A DNA stretch of 64,000 bases, from NCBI RefSeq assembly GCF_918731615.1, contig NZ_OU957226.1, positions 1,612,001 through 1,676,000 of the forward strand, written 5' to 3'. The position numbers and the translations under genes are program-made. Source of the DNA: Flavobacterium sp. CECT 9288 (lineage in GTDB: Bacteria; Bacteroidota; Bacteroidia; Flavobacteriales; Flavobacteriaceae). Under the pieces are notes generated by a model, which saw only the letters and a program-made list of their open reading frames with translations, searched no databases and was not told the origin of the DNA. Of this stretch, positions 26,595 through 35,702 are shown in pieces (positions within the stretch are counted from its first letter, which is position 1; every line of letters begins with the position of its first letter).

Positions 26595-29500
26595 TTAAAA
26601 ATTGAGGTATTGTAAATCTAATTGGGTTTGGTTGAATTGCAAAATAGTATCTAAATAATCCACTTGAATAGTTGTGGCATTTTCTAGACTTTGGATGTAT
26701 TGAAAGAAATCAATTTCACCATGTTTGTAGCTGTTATTTCCAACTTTTATAATCTCATCCGATAATTTTTTTCCGTATTGATTGTAGTAGTTTATTGCTT
26801 CTTGATGCTTTGCTAATTCATTCTTTTTTTGAGTGATGTACTTCTCTATTTTTGTGGCTTCATTTTGCTTTTGTTGTTCCCAACTTTGCAATTCAAGCTT
26901 TGCTACTTTACTTTTTGCTACTTGTCCTGAGAATAAAATGGGTACCGCAACCCCAACTTGAAAACCATACAACGACTGCGATAATCCATTATTTCTACCT
27001 TGAAAATAATCTAGGTTAATATCCGGAAGCCAATGTTGTTTTTGCAACATAATTTGGCTTTTGTAATTAGATGTAATACTTTCTAAATAAGCAACATATA
27101 TCGCTTTACTTGTTTCATCAATAGAAGATTCTAAGGGTATAATTTTATTGCTTTTTACCACAATTGTTTCATCGTTTTGAAGTAAGGATTGTAACAGTTC
27201 GTATTGTGCTTTTTTGTCATTCTCAATTTGTGAAAGCTTGGTTCTTATTTGCCTAAACTTGGCTTGAGCCGTAATTTTTTCCAGATAATTTGTTTCTCCT
27301 AATTCAAAACGCCTATCGCTGGCTTTGGAGAAATTTTGATACAAACTATCCAAATACTGATAGAGTTTTTCTTGATGTTGCAAATAAACAATGTGCTGAT
27401 ACGATTTGGCTACAGCCAAAGAAAGTTTGTTTTTCTGAATTTCAAAATTTGCTTTTTCCTTTTCATATTCAGATGAAAATACTTTTTTCTGCGCCCCATA
27501 AACCGTTGGGAAAGCAAAACGTTGTTGCACGCCAAAAACACGCAAGGGCAGTTCATTCAATGCCAAATTATTTTGATCGTAACTGTAATAAATATTGGTT
27601 TTATCAAAAGTATTCGCCGATTTGATATTAGCTTTAGTCTTATCCACTTGCAATTGAGCCGCTTTAATTCCTTTATTGTTTTGCATTGCTTTCGACAATA
27701 AATTATCTAATTCTGGATTAGTATTTTGCGAGAAAGCAAATGATGTACTCAACAGTAACAAAATGATAAAAGTAGTAGTTTGATTCTTTTTGAACTTTGC
27801 TTTTTTGAAAGACTGACCTTCAAAAACTTTGTATAAAATAGGCAATACAATCATGGTTAAAATAGTTGCCGTAAACAATCCACCAATAACAACCGTTGCC
27901 AAAGGTCGCTGTACTTCGGCTCCAGCCGAAGATGAAATTGCCATTGGTAAAAATCCTAGTGCGGCAGCAGCTGCAGTCAATAATACCGGACGCAATCTAT
28001 CTGTAGTTCCCTTCAAAATTAATTCATCCATGTCTTTCATTCCTTGATGTTTAAGTTCTTTAAAATGTTCGATTAGGACAATTCCGTTTAAAACTGCAAT
28101 TCCGAAAAGTGCAATGAAACCAACCCCTGCTGAAATACTAAACGGCAAATCACGCAGCCATAAAAACAAAACACCACCAACTGCTGACAACGGAATTGCT
28201 GAATAGACCATTAACGCCTCTTTCACGGATCCAAATGCAAAATACAAAAGGATAAAAATCAAAAATAAAGCGATAGGAACTGCTATCATCAATCGGGCTT
28301 TGGCACTTTGTAAATTCTCAAATTGCCCGCCGTATTTTACGTAATAACCTGCTGGTAATTTGATTTTGTTTTCAACAATTTGCTGAATATCGGTAACTAC
28401 ACTCTGTAAATCACGATTCCTAACGTTGATTCCCACTACAATTCTTCTATTGGTATTATCTCTAGAAATTTTCGCAGGACCTTCAGTATATTCGATCGAA
28501 GCCAACTCGCGCAAGGGAATTTGTTCGCCGTTTGGAGTTGGAACGTATAAATTACGTAAATCCTCAATATCTCGTCGGTTGGTTTGATCCAAACGCACAA
28601 CCATATCAAAACGTTTTTCGCCTTCAAAAACAGTTCCAACGGTTTTTCCGGCAAAGCCAAGGGCAATCATTTCGTTCAAATCAGCAACATTCAACCCATA
28701 ACGGGCAATTTTCGAACGATCATAAACTACGGACATTTGTGGTAAACCTTCCGTTTTTTCGATGATAATATCCGAAGCACCTTCTACTTTTGCAATTGAA
28801 TTTTTAATTTCCTCAGCCTTTTCAGCCAAAATAGTTAGGTCTTCGCCAAAAACTTTAACAGCAACATCAGAACGGGTGCCCGAAATTAATTCGTTGAAAC
28901 GCATTTCTATCGGCTGCGTAAATTCGATTTCCATATTTGGAATTTGATTTTCTAAAGCTTCTTTTATTTTATCTGCCAATTCATCTTTGGTAGCAGCCGA
29001 AGTCCATTCGGATTTTGGTTTTAATTTCACAATGACATCGCTTTCTTCCATAGACATCGGGTCAGTAGGCACTTCAGCAGCACCAATTCTACTCACAACT
29101 TGAGTGACCTCTGGGAAATTTTTAAGGATTATTTTTTCAATTTTTGTAGTAATTGCAATTGTCTTAGTCAATGATGTTCCTGTTTTTAAAACGGGCTGAA
29201 TTACAAAATCGCCTTCGTCAAGAGTAGGAATAAATTCTCCACCCATGGTTGCAAAAAGACCAGCAGCCAGCAGTAATAAACCAAGCGCGCCATATAAAAC
29301 CTTTTTGGTATTGGCTATAGCCCAAGTAATAATAGGAAAATACCAAGAATTCAATTTACGGATTAACCTGCTGGATAATGAATTTGGATTTTCTTCTTTT
29401 GGTTTCAAAAACAATGAAGAAACGACAGGAACGTAGGTAAAACAAAAAATCATAGCGCCTAACAAAGCAAAACTAAACGTCATTGCCATTGGTTTGAACA

Positions 29501-30929
29501 TTTTACCTTCGATTCCGGATAAGGATAAAATTGGAATAAAAACAATTAGAATAATCAATTGGCCAAAAATAGCCGAATTCATCATTTTAGAAGCGCTTTT
29601 ATAGGTGATTTGGTCAATCTCTAACTGGCGTTCTTCCTTACTAAGATTTCCTAAATGAGCTGATTTACTGGCTATTTGGAACGCAATAAATTCGACAATA
29701 ATCACAGCACCATCGATGATAATTCCAAAATCTATCGCACCCAAACTCATTAAATTGGCATCGATTCCAAATATATTCATGAACGAAATGGCAAACAACA
29801 AACATAATGGAATTACAGAGGCCACAACCAAGCCAGAACGCCAATTTCCTAGCAATAGTACCACAACAAAAATTACGATTAAGCATCCTAAAATCAAGTT
29901 TTCGGCAACGGTAAAAGTCGTTTTCCCTACTAACTCGCTTCGTTCTAAAAATCCGTTGATGTAAACTCCCTCAGGAAGTGATTTCTGAATTTCGGTAACT
30001 CTAGTCTTTACATCATCAATAACTTGTTTGGAGTTTCCGCCCTTTAGCATCATGACTTGACCCAAAACTTTTTCACCTTCGCCATTGCCAGTGATGGCAC
30101 CAAAACGATTGGCATGACCGTAACGAATTTGCGCAACATTCTTGATGTAAACCGGCAAACCATTTGTAGTTGTAACCACAATATTGCCGATATCTTCTAG
30201 TGAATTAACTTTACCTTCGCCTCTGATAAAATAACTTTGATTCACTTTTTCAATATAGGCACCGCCTGCAATACTATTGTTTTTTTCCAAAGCGGTGAAA
30301 ACATCAGCGGTAGTAATGTGCATCGCTTTTAAACTCGATGGACTAATTGCAATTTCATATTGTTTTAAAAATCCGCCCCATGTGTTAATTTCCACAACAC
30401 CTTTAATTCCAGATAACTGGCGTTTTACTACCCAATCCTGAATGGTGCGTAAATCTGTTACTGAATAATTATTCTTAAATTCTGGTTTAACTTCTAAAGT
30501 ATATTGATAGATTTCTCCTAGTCCTGTGGTAATTGGACCCATTTCTGGTGTACCAAAACCTTGCGGAATTTTCTCAGAAGCTGTTTTAATTTTCTCTGCG
30601 ATAAGTTGTCTTGGAAGATAGGTTCCTAAATTCTCATCAAAAACAATGGTGACTACAGACAAACCAAATTTAGAAATCGATCGAATTTCCTTTACGCCAG
30701 GCAAATTAGCCATTTCTATTTCAACCGGATAAGTAATAAATTGTTCAATATCTTGTGTAGAAAGATTACGAGAAGTTGTGATTACCTGAACTTGGTTATT
30801 GGTGACATCTGGAACTGCACCAATTGAAATTTGGAAAACAGAAAAGAGACCAAATCCAAAAATTCCGAGTGTGAATAGTAAAACAATGAGTTTGTTTTTT
30901 AAACTGAAAGCAATTATTTTTTCAAGCAT
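26595..30929 (-). CDS. CzcA-type heavy-metal RND pump fused to a TolC-like outer-membrane factor
   Basis: A 1444-residue protein. Residues 1 to about 1035 are an HME-RND pump: 12 membrane helices, the proton-relay motif DFGIIIDGAVIIVE in TM4, a DPMSMEESDV segment, and RFNELISGTRSDVAVKVFGED, closer to CzcA (Zn/Co/Cd) than CusA (Cu/Ag). After a basic linker a second hydrophobic, signal-peptide-like stretch (TTTFIILLLLSTSFAFSQ, near residue 1055) leads into about 390 residues of TolC-type OEP sequence with long coiled coils. The OEP part must reach the outer membrane, so cleavage after the internal signal is inferred. A promoter and direct repeats lie just upstream. Confidence 0.93.
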   Translation of the reverse strand: MLEKIIAFSLKNKLIVLLFTLGIFGFGLFSVFQISIGAVPDVTNNQVQVITTSRNLSTQDIEQFITYPVEIEMANLPGVKEIRSISKFGLSVVTIVFDENLGTYLPRQLIAEKIKTASEKIPQGFGTPEMGPITTGLGEIYQYTLEVKPEFKNNYSVTDLRTIQDWVVKRQLSGIKGVVEINTWGGFLKQYEIAISPSSLKAMHITTADVFTALEKNNSIAGGAYIEKVNQSYFIRGEGKVNSLEDIGNIVVTTTNGLPVYIKNVAQIRYGHANRFGAITGNGEGEKVLGQVMMLKGGNSKQVIDDVKTRVTEIQKSLPEGVYINGFLERSELVGKTTFTVAENLILGCLIVIFVVVLLLGNWRSGLVVASVIPLCLLFAISFMNIFGIDANLMSLGAIDFGIIIDGAVIIVEFIAFQIASKSAHLGNLSKEERQLEIDQITYKSASKMMNSAIFGQLIILIVFIPILSLSGIEGKMFKPMAMTFSFALLGAMIFCFTYVPVVSSLFLKPKEENPNSLSSRLIRKLNSWYFPIITWAIANTKKVLYGALGLLLLAAGLFATMGGEFIPTLDEGDFVIQPVLKTGTSLTKTIAITTKIEKIILKNFPEVTQVVSRIGAAEVPTDPMSMEESDVIVKLKPKSEWTSAATKDELADKIKEALENQIPNMEIEFTQPIEMRFNELISGTRSDVAVKVFGEDLTILAEKAEEIKNSIAKVEGASDIIIEKTEGLPQMSVVYDRSKIARYGLNVADLNEMIALGFAGKTVGTVFEGEKRFDMVVRLDQTNRRDIEDLRNLYVPTPNGEQIPLRELASIEYTEGPAKISRDNTNRRIVVGINVRNRDLQSVVTDIQQIVENKIKLPAGYYVKYGGQFENLQSAKARLMIAVPIALFLIFILLYFAFGSVKEALMVYSAIPLSAVGGVLFLWLRDLPFSISAGVGFIALFGIAVLNGIVLIEHFKELKHQGMKDMDELILKGTTDRLRPVLLTAAAAALGFLPMAISSSAGAEVQRPLATVVIGGLFTATILTMIVLPILYKVFEGQSFKKAKFKKNQTTTFIILLLLSTSFAFSQNTNPELDNLLSKAMQNNKGIKAAQLQVDKTKANIKSANTFDKTNIYYSYDQNNLALNELPLRVFGVQQRFAFPTVYGAQKKVFSSEYEKEKANFEIQKNKLSLAVAKSYQHIVYLQHQEKLYQYLDSLYQNFSKASDRRFELGETNYLEKITAQAKFRQIRTKLSQIENDKKAQYELLQSLLQNDETIVVKSNKIIPLESSIDETSKAIYVAYLESITSNYKSQIMLQKQHWLPDINLDYFQGRNNGLSQSLYGFQVGVAVPILFSGQVAKSKVAKLELQSWEQQKQNEATKIEKYITQKKNELAKHQEAINYYNQYGKKLSDEIIKVGNNSYKHGEIDFFQYIQSLENATTIQVDYLDTILQFNQTQLDLQYLNF

Positions 30930-30949
30930 TTTAATCTTTTTTTATACCT

Positions 30950-30995
30950 CAAAAGTAAGGTTTAAAGATAGGTATTTCCTTAAGAACTACTTAAG
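30950..30995 (-). promoter_or_regulatory. Internal promoter and probable response-regulator operator of the RND pump gene
   Basis: On the minus strand TACTTTTG (30950-30957) lies 20 bases before the pump ATG. Twenty-one bases upstream of it is CTTAAGTAGTTCTTAAG (30979-30995), two CTTAAG copies 11 bases apart, the spacing typical of OmpR-class response-regulator sites. The site overlaps the last codons of the kinase gene. Regulation by the adjacent regulator is inferred. Confidence 0.55.
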
Positions 30996-32381
30996 GTGTG
31001 CTTCAAATAATCTTAAAATTATCGTAGTTCCTTTGTTTTCTTGACTGCTAATTGCAATATCAATGTTCAGTAAAGTACATAGTCTTTTTACAATAGAAAG
31101 TCCTAAACCGGTGCCTTTAATTTCGGGATGACTACTGGATTGAGATCTGTAAAATTGATTAAAAATTTTATCTACATCTTCGGCAGGAATTCCTATCCCA
31201 GTATCACTAATTTGGCATTCAATTATAGAGTCAACTTCTTTCAAAACTACTGTCAAGTTTCCGTTTTGATTCGAATATTTTAAAGCGTTCGATATTAAAT
31301 TATTAATTACAATCGAAAATAAATACCCATCTGTTTCTGTGTAATATTCTGCCGAAAAATTGGTAATAACATTGATTTTCTTGCTTTGAATAATTGCTGA
31401 AAATCGAGAAATAGTGTCTAAAAACAAGGCGTTTAAATATACTTTTTCTGTTTTTAATGTCTGTTTTTGATTTTCAAAACGAGCTAATAATAACAATTGA
31501 TCTACTAAGTTATTCAAGCGGTTTACTTCGTTGACACAAAAGTTTATTTTTTCGGTATATTCAGCGTGTTCTCTCGGTTTTCTGATCAAAACTTCGAGTG
31601 TTCCTTTGATAACTGTTAGTGGAGTTCTGAGTTCATGCGATGCATCAGAAGTGAATTGTTTTTCTCGTTCTACAGCAGTTTCAATGCGGTCCAACAAATT
31701 ATTTATTGTTTGCGATAAAACATATAATTCATCTTTTTGAAAAGGCAATACAATTCGCGAAGTCAAATTGTCTTTTGTAATATCGTTTGAAGTAGTAATG
31801 ATGGAACTAATTGGCTTTATAAAGCGACCAGCAATAAAACGAGCCAGAAAAAAAAGTACTAATAAAATTAGAGGATAAGTAATAATCAATACTTTGGAGA
31901 TATTATCAAGAACCATCGTAGCATCTTCAAGCGACATAGCAACGATTAAATATCCAATAATTTTAGATTTATTGTAAATGGGAACTTGCATCTGCCTGAT
32001 GGCGCTATTGGCTAGAACATCATCATAAAGTACATTTGAAACATGCTTAGGATCAAAAGACAAAGTCATATTTTTAAGATTTGGTGACTTTTCAATTAAT
32101 TTTCCATCTTGATCAATAAATTGAATAAAAACAGGATTCACATCAAGTGTGTTGTGTTCGCGTTCCTTCCATTCCTCTTTATGAGTCAAATGAAATGAAT
32201 TGCCAACGACTTCGATTTCGGTTAAATGCTTGTCTGCCTCGCTTTTAATATCAGTGTTGACATGATTGTAGACACTAAATTTTACGATTGAATAGATAAT
32301 ACAAAACACCACAAAAATCAATAAAGCAGTGGTGACAATATAATTGAAAGCAATTCTATTTTTAAATGAAAGTTGTTGCAT
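30987..32381 (-). CDS. Sensor histidine kinase of a metal-type two-component system
   Basis: A 464-residue membrane kinase. Two membrane helices (about 11-33 and 170-192) frame a 135-residue periplasmic sensor rich in His/Glu (THKEEWKEREHNT). A HAMP linker precedes HisKA (SDASHELRTPLTVIKG, phospho-His near residue 248), and HATPase motifs follow (NLISNALKYSN, DTGIGIP, GTGLGLSIV). The layout is that of CusS/CzcS. It lies 6 bases after the response regulator gene and directly precedes the RND pump gene, so metal sensing is the likely job. Confidence 0.9.
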   Translation of the reverse strand: MQQLSFKNRIAFNYIVTTALLIFVVFCIIYSIVKFSVYNHVNTDIKSEADKHLTEIEVVGNSFHLTHKEEWKEREHNTLDVNPVFIQFIDQDGKLIEKSPNLKNMTLSFDPKHVSNVLYDDVLANSAIRQMQVPIYNKSKIIGYLIVAMSLEDATMVLDNISKVLIITYPLILLVLFFLARFIAGRFIKPISSIITTSNDITKDNLTSRIVLPFQKDELYVLSQTINNLLDRIETAVEREKQFTSDASHELRTPLTVIKGTLEVLIRKPREHAEYTEKINFCVNEVNRLNNLVDQLLLLARFENQKQTLKTEKVYLNALFLDTISRFSAIIQSKKINVITNFSAEYYTETDGYLFSIVINNLISNALKYSNQNGNLTVVLKEVDSIIECQISDTGIGIPAEDVDKIFNQFYRSQSSSHPEIKGTGLGLSIVKRLCTLLNIDIAISSQENKGTTIILRLFEAHLK

Positions 32382-32387
32382 TTTTAT

Positions 32388-33050
32388 TTAATCATTAGCG
32401 ATATAGCCTACTCCACGAATAGTTTTTATATTGTCTTGTTCTAATTTTAAATTCAGTTTTTTACGAATTGCATTCATAAAAACATCAATAACACCAGTGT
32501 CATATTCAAAATGAATGTCCCAAACATCTTCAATAATTTGTGTTCTGGTACAAACTTTACCTTTATTTTTAATTAAATATGTCAAAAGCTCAAATTCCCG
32601 TTGTGTAAAGGCAACTTCCGCATTGTTTACTAAAACCCTATGCTGCGCTAAGTCAATTGTTATGCTTCCTAAAGTGAGTTTTGTAATCTCACCTTGATTC
32701 CTAAAATGGATCTTGATTCGTTCTAATAATTCATCAAAACTAAAAGGTTTTTTGATATAATCATTGGCTCCTGCTTTCAACCCCTCAATAGTTTCTTGAA
32801 CCGTATCTTTAGCAGTTAAAAAAATAATGGGTGTAGTATTATTTTTTAACCGAATGGCTTTGCACAACTCTAAACCTGTCATTTTGGGCAACATCCAATC
32901 TAATAAAATGAGGTCAAAATTTTCCTTTTGGATTTTCTCAAATGCAAGACTCCCATCAGCAGCGCTGCTCACGGTATAGCCTTCTTCTTCTAATCCTTGT
33001 TTCAAAAACTGAATAATCCCAGCCTCATCCTCTACAATTAATAAGTGCAT
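32388..33050 (-). CDS. OmpR-family response regulator
   Basis: A 220-residue regulator. The receiver domain has acidic residues at the start (VEDEAG), the phospho-acceptor Asp in LILLDWMLPKM (about residue 51) and a conserved Lys in YIKKPFSF. The C-terminal winged helix (FTQREFELLTYL, IEDVWDI, VDVFMNAIRKKL) binds DNA, usually at tandem sites 11 bases apart. It is paired with the kinase and lies 25 bases after the DUF3570 gene. Likely target sites are at 30979-30995 and 36206-36250. Confidence 0.92.
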   Translation of the reverse strand: MHLLIVEDEAGIIQFLKQGLEEEGYTVSSAADGSLAFEKIQKENFDLILLDWMLPKMTGLELCKAIRLKNNTTPIIFLTAKDTVQETIEGLKAGANDYIKKPFSFDELLERIKIHFRNQGEITKLTLGSITIDLAQHRVLVNNAEVAFTQREFELLTYLIKNKGKVCTRTQIIEDVWDIHFEYDTGVIDVFMNAIRKKLNLKLEQDNIKTIRGVGYIAND

Positions 33051-33075
33051 GTTTCTTTTTTTGTAAAATTAAGCT

Positions 33076-34452
33076 TTATTGCATTATAAATTTAAATGCA
33101 ACGGTTGCAATATCGGCTGTAAGATTATCACTTCGTTTGTAATGATTGAATCTAAAATCAATATTTTTCAATCCAAATTTCCAAACTTTTGCAACTGTGA
33201 AAATATCGGTATAATTCACTCCAAAACCATATTGATTGGCATCAAAAGTAGCTAAATCAGCGTCTGACGTATAAAATTTTTCAGTTGACAAATGGGTTTC
33301 GTAAGGCGCATAATATTTAGACTGTGTTTGTGTATAATACCTATACATTGGAAAAACCGTAAACTTATCCGTCAGTTTTACCGGAACTTCAATACTCGCG
33401 GTATGCGATTGTATGTCCCAATTATCTGAATAATAGCGGTAATAGGTTCGCAAAGCAACACGTTCATTTACATAATAATTCAATCGTGCTCCAATTGGAA
33501 GTTTAAAACGATTATCAGGCAATCGCTCAATATCATCGGCTAATTGATACGTTCCTTTATTGTTTTCATTGGTATAATTAGCAATAAATTGCGGCTGCCC
33601 TACATAAAAGTTTGCTTTATCAGCAAAATACATTCTGTGATACGGTGAGGATAAAAGTCCTTGTTGTTGCAACACATCAAAGAAAAATGAAACTTGTAAT
33701 TTCTTGGTTAAAACCTGTGAAAATCCAAATGAAGCCGAAAATGAATTCCTATTAACTGCAGTAACTGGCTTAAAAGCACTCGGTAAATAAGCTGTCGAAG
33801 CTTGTCCGTTTTGATCCCAAATAGTTCTACCATTGAAAATACCTTGACTTAAAAAATTATTTCCATTACCATCAAAATCTGATAATTCTTTTGGGTAAAT
33901 AGGTCTCCATTGGTCCAAATAGGCATTCACTTTTACGCTAAGCTCTGTGTTTTTTTCATTGAACAAACGTGCTACTCCACCACCTACTCCAACGGAAGTG
34001 TAATCATACTCATTAGAAAAAGATACATCTCCGTTCCAAATAAGATCTCGTGAATCACTACTATGGCTGTAATTAGCTACGATAGATGTAAGCTGATCGC
34101 TCTGTGATGCACCTGAAGAGGCTTGCCAAGGCGTACCGTTGGTCGTATCGTACGGATTGATATTACTTGAGGAAGCTGACGAGTAAGCCGAAATACCCAA
34201 ATCAATAGTTAAAACATCATCATCATTTAATGGCATTGCCACTACAATATTTGAAGCTACATCAGTAAGTTTTTCAGAACCAAGCCCACCTGAAACAGCC
34301 GATCTTGAACCATCTTGCGTATAGTAACTTGCCAAAAAATCAACTTCGGTAGTTTCTAATACGCGCTTTTTAAATGCAGGTTCCTTGGCTGTATCTTGTG
34401 CAAATGCAGTTGCTGTACCAATAAGCAAGAGTGCTATAATTTTTATCTTCAT
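33076..34452 (-). CDS. DUF3570 predicted outer-membrane beta-barrel protein
   Basis: A 458-residue protein from MKIKIIALLL, giving a signal peptide ending AFAQ; a non-canonical extension to 34479 was dropped. The rest is alternating aromatic/polar strands (VDFLASYYTQDGSRSA, YYVNERVALRTYYRYYSDNW), a final strand TVAFKFIMQ, and no cytoplasmic features, all consistent with an outer-membrane barrel. I recognise it as DUF3570. It follows the DUF4266 gene by 39 bases; these families recur together with ApbE and thioredoxin genes. No biochemical role is known to me. Confidence 0.82.
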   Translation of the reverse strand: MKIKIIALLLIGTATAFAQDTAKEPAFKKRVLETTEVDFLASYYTQDGSRSAVSGGLGSEKLTDVASNIVVAMPLNDDDVLTIDLGISAYSSASSSNINPYDTTNGTPWQASSGASQSDQLTSIVANYSHSSDSRDLIWNGDVSFSNEYDYTSVGVGGGVARLFNEKNTELSVKVNAYLDQWRPIYPKELSDFDGNGNNFLSQGIFNGRTIWDQNGQASTAYLPSAFKPVTAVNRNSFSASFGFSQVLTKKLQVSFFFDVLQQQGLLSSPYHRMYFADKANFYVGQPQFIANYTNENNKGTYQLADDIERLPDNRFKLPIGARLNYYVNERVALRTYYRYYSDNWDIQSHTASIEVPVKLTDKFTVFPMYRYYTQTQSKYYAPYETHLSTEKFYTSDADLATFDANQYGFGVNYTDIFTVAKVWKFGLKNIDFRFNHYKRSDNLTADIATVAFKFIMQ

Positions 34453-34491
34453 TTTTAATTGAATTGCTATTAAAGTCAAATATTTGCAAGG

Positions 34492-34704
34492 TTAGTTGCA
34501 ACCACAGCCACCACCTGATTTACCACCATTCGCTCCAGCTGAAGCTTCACGATATACTTGAAAAGAAGTTTCATAACGTTCTGCCGTTCTTGCTGATAGC
34601 TTCATATCAGGATCGTTAATTTTTTCTTTTTCATATTCCTTTACGGAGCTACAAGATTGCAAAACAAACAATCCTACTAGTATTAATCCTAATTTCTTTA
34701 TCAT
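34492..34704 (-). CDS. DUF4266 small lipoprotein with a C-terminal GGGCGCN motif
   Basis: A 70-residue protein with a lipobox (VLQSC, Cys18). After lipidation only about 52 residues remain: a charged helix (KEYEKEKINDPDMKL) and a glycine-rich tail with two Cys (SGGGCGCN). The two C-terminal Cys could bind metal or exchange disulfides with the neighbouring thioredoxin. The gene is 11 bases downstream of apbE and upstream of DUF3570, the usual order for this family. Function unknown. Confidence 0.82.
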   Translation of the reverse strand: MIKKLGLILVGLFVLQSCSSVKEYEKEKINDPDMKLSARTAERYETSFQVYREASAGANGGKSGGGCGCN

Positions 34705-34715
34705 CGCACTACTAT

Positions 34716-35702
34716 TTAATTGATTGCATTTTTGGTATCTATTCCTTTTGAGGAATGAACTTTACCCGTATCATCTACAATGATGCACTCTACTCCTTTT
34801 ATTTGATTGACTAAATCCAAACCAACGTCTACTCCAAGCACAAAAATTCCTGTAGCTAAGGCATCTGCAATTTCTGTTTGCTTTGCAAATACAGACACAC
34901 TTACAATTCCCGTGGCAGGATAACCAGTTCTTGGATCAATGATGTGTGAGTATCTTTTGCCATTAAAAACAACAAATTTCTCGTAGTTTCCTGAAGTCTC
35001 CACCGCACTATCGGTTAGTGGAAAAGTGGCGAAAATTTTATTTCTATTTACGGGATTTACAATTCCTACTGTCCATGGTTTCCCGTCAGGTTGCTTTCCC
35101 CACGCATTTATATCACCTGAAACATTTATGATTCCTGACAAACATCCTTTAGAAAATAATAAACTCTTTATTTTGTCGGCTATGTACCCTTGTCCTATTC
35201 CTCCTAATCCTAACTTCATTCCTTCTAATTTCAGAAAAATGGTCTGCTCTTTAGGATCTAATATGATGTTTTGATAGCCAATTTTTTCTACTGATTTTTT
35301 AATGGCTTCTTCAGTAGGCATTACTTTCATTGTCCCGTCAAACTTCCAGATTTTATCCATCGAAGCATACGAAATATCAAAAGCTCCATTGGTTAACTTC
35401 GAAATTTTTATAGCTCTTTCGACCAATTCAAAAACTTCTTTGTCCACTTTAACTGGCTTAATACCCGCATTTTTATTGACTTGAGAAATTTGAGTGGTGG
35501 GAATCCAATCTGAGATTAAGTTCTCTATTCGTTTTGATTCGGCTATAGCCAAATCTATATAAACGTTGGCGGAAATTGTATCTTTTGCAACGGCAGTAAC
35601 CTCAAATGGGCTCCCTAACATAAACAACTTGCGTTTGTGAATGATTTGTGACTGTGCCGAAAGACTACAAATAACTGCTATTAAAAAGGCTATCTTTTTC
35701 AT
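34716..35702 (-). CDS. apbE: FAD:protein FMN transferase ApbE
   Basis: A 328-residue exported enzyme with a signal peptide (1-18, ending SAQSQ). ApbE motifs are intact: DISYASMDKIWKFDG, LGGIGQGYIADKI, INVSGDINAWGKQPDG, ETSGNYEKF, YSHIIDPRTGYPA and the metal-site ADALATGIFVLG. It transfers FMN from FAD to Ser/Thr of extracytosolic proteins. Its ATG overlaps the thioredoxin TGA (ATGA). The flavin acceptor is not obvious among its neighbours: none shows a complete D-x-x-S/T-G-A-S/T site. Confidence 0.93.
   Translation of the reverse strand: MKKIAFLIAVICSLSAQSQIIHKRKLFMLGSPFEVTAVAKDTISANVYIDLAIAESKRIENLISDWIPTTQISQVNKNAGIKPVKVDKEVFELVERAIKISKLTNGAFDISYASMDKIWKFDGTMKVMPTEEAIKKSVEKIGYQNIILDPKEQTIFLKLEGMKLGLGGIGQGYIADKIKSLLFSKGCLSGIINVSGDINAWGKQPDGKPWTVGIVNPVNRNKIFATFPLTDSAVETSGNYEKFVVFNGKRYSHIIDPRTGYPATGIVSVSVFAKQTEIADALATGIFVLGVDVGLDLVNQIKGVECIIVDDTGKVHSSKGIDTKNAIN

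Noticed and set aside
27290..30000. Several antisense open frames of 60-110 codons inside the RND gene
   Set aside because: They have no family resemblance or ribosome-binding context and are opposite a long conserved gene.
33076..34704. A possible ApbE flavinylation site in DUF3570 (QASSGAS) or DUF4266 (EASAGAN)
   Set aside because: The usual acceptor motif is D-x-x-S/T-G-A-S/T. The first lacks the Asp and lies in a predicted barrel loop; the second lacks both the Asp and the Ser/Thr acceptor. Not enough to name either as the flavin carrier.
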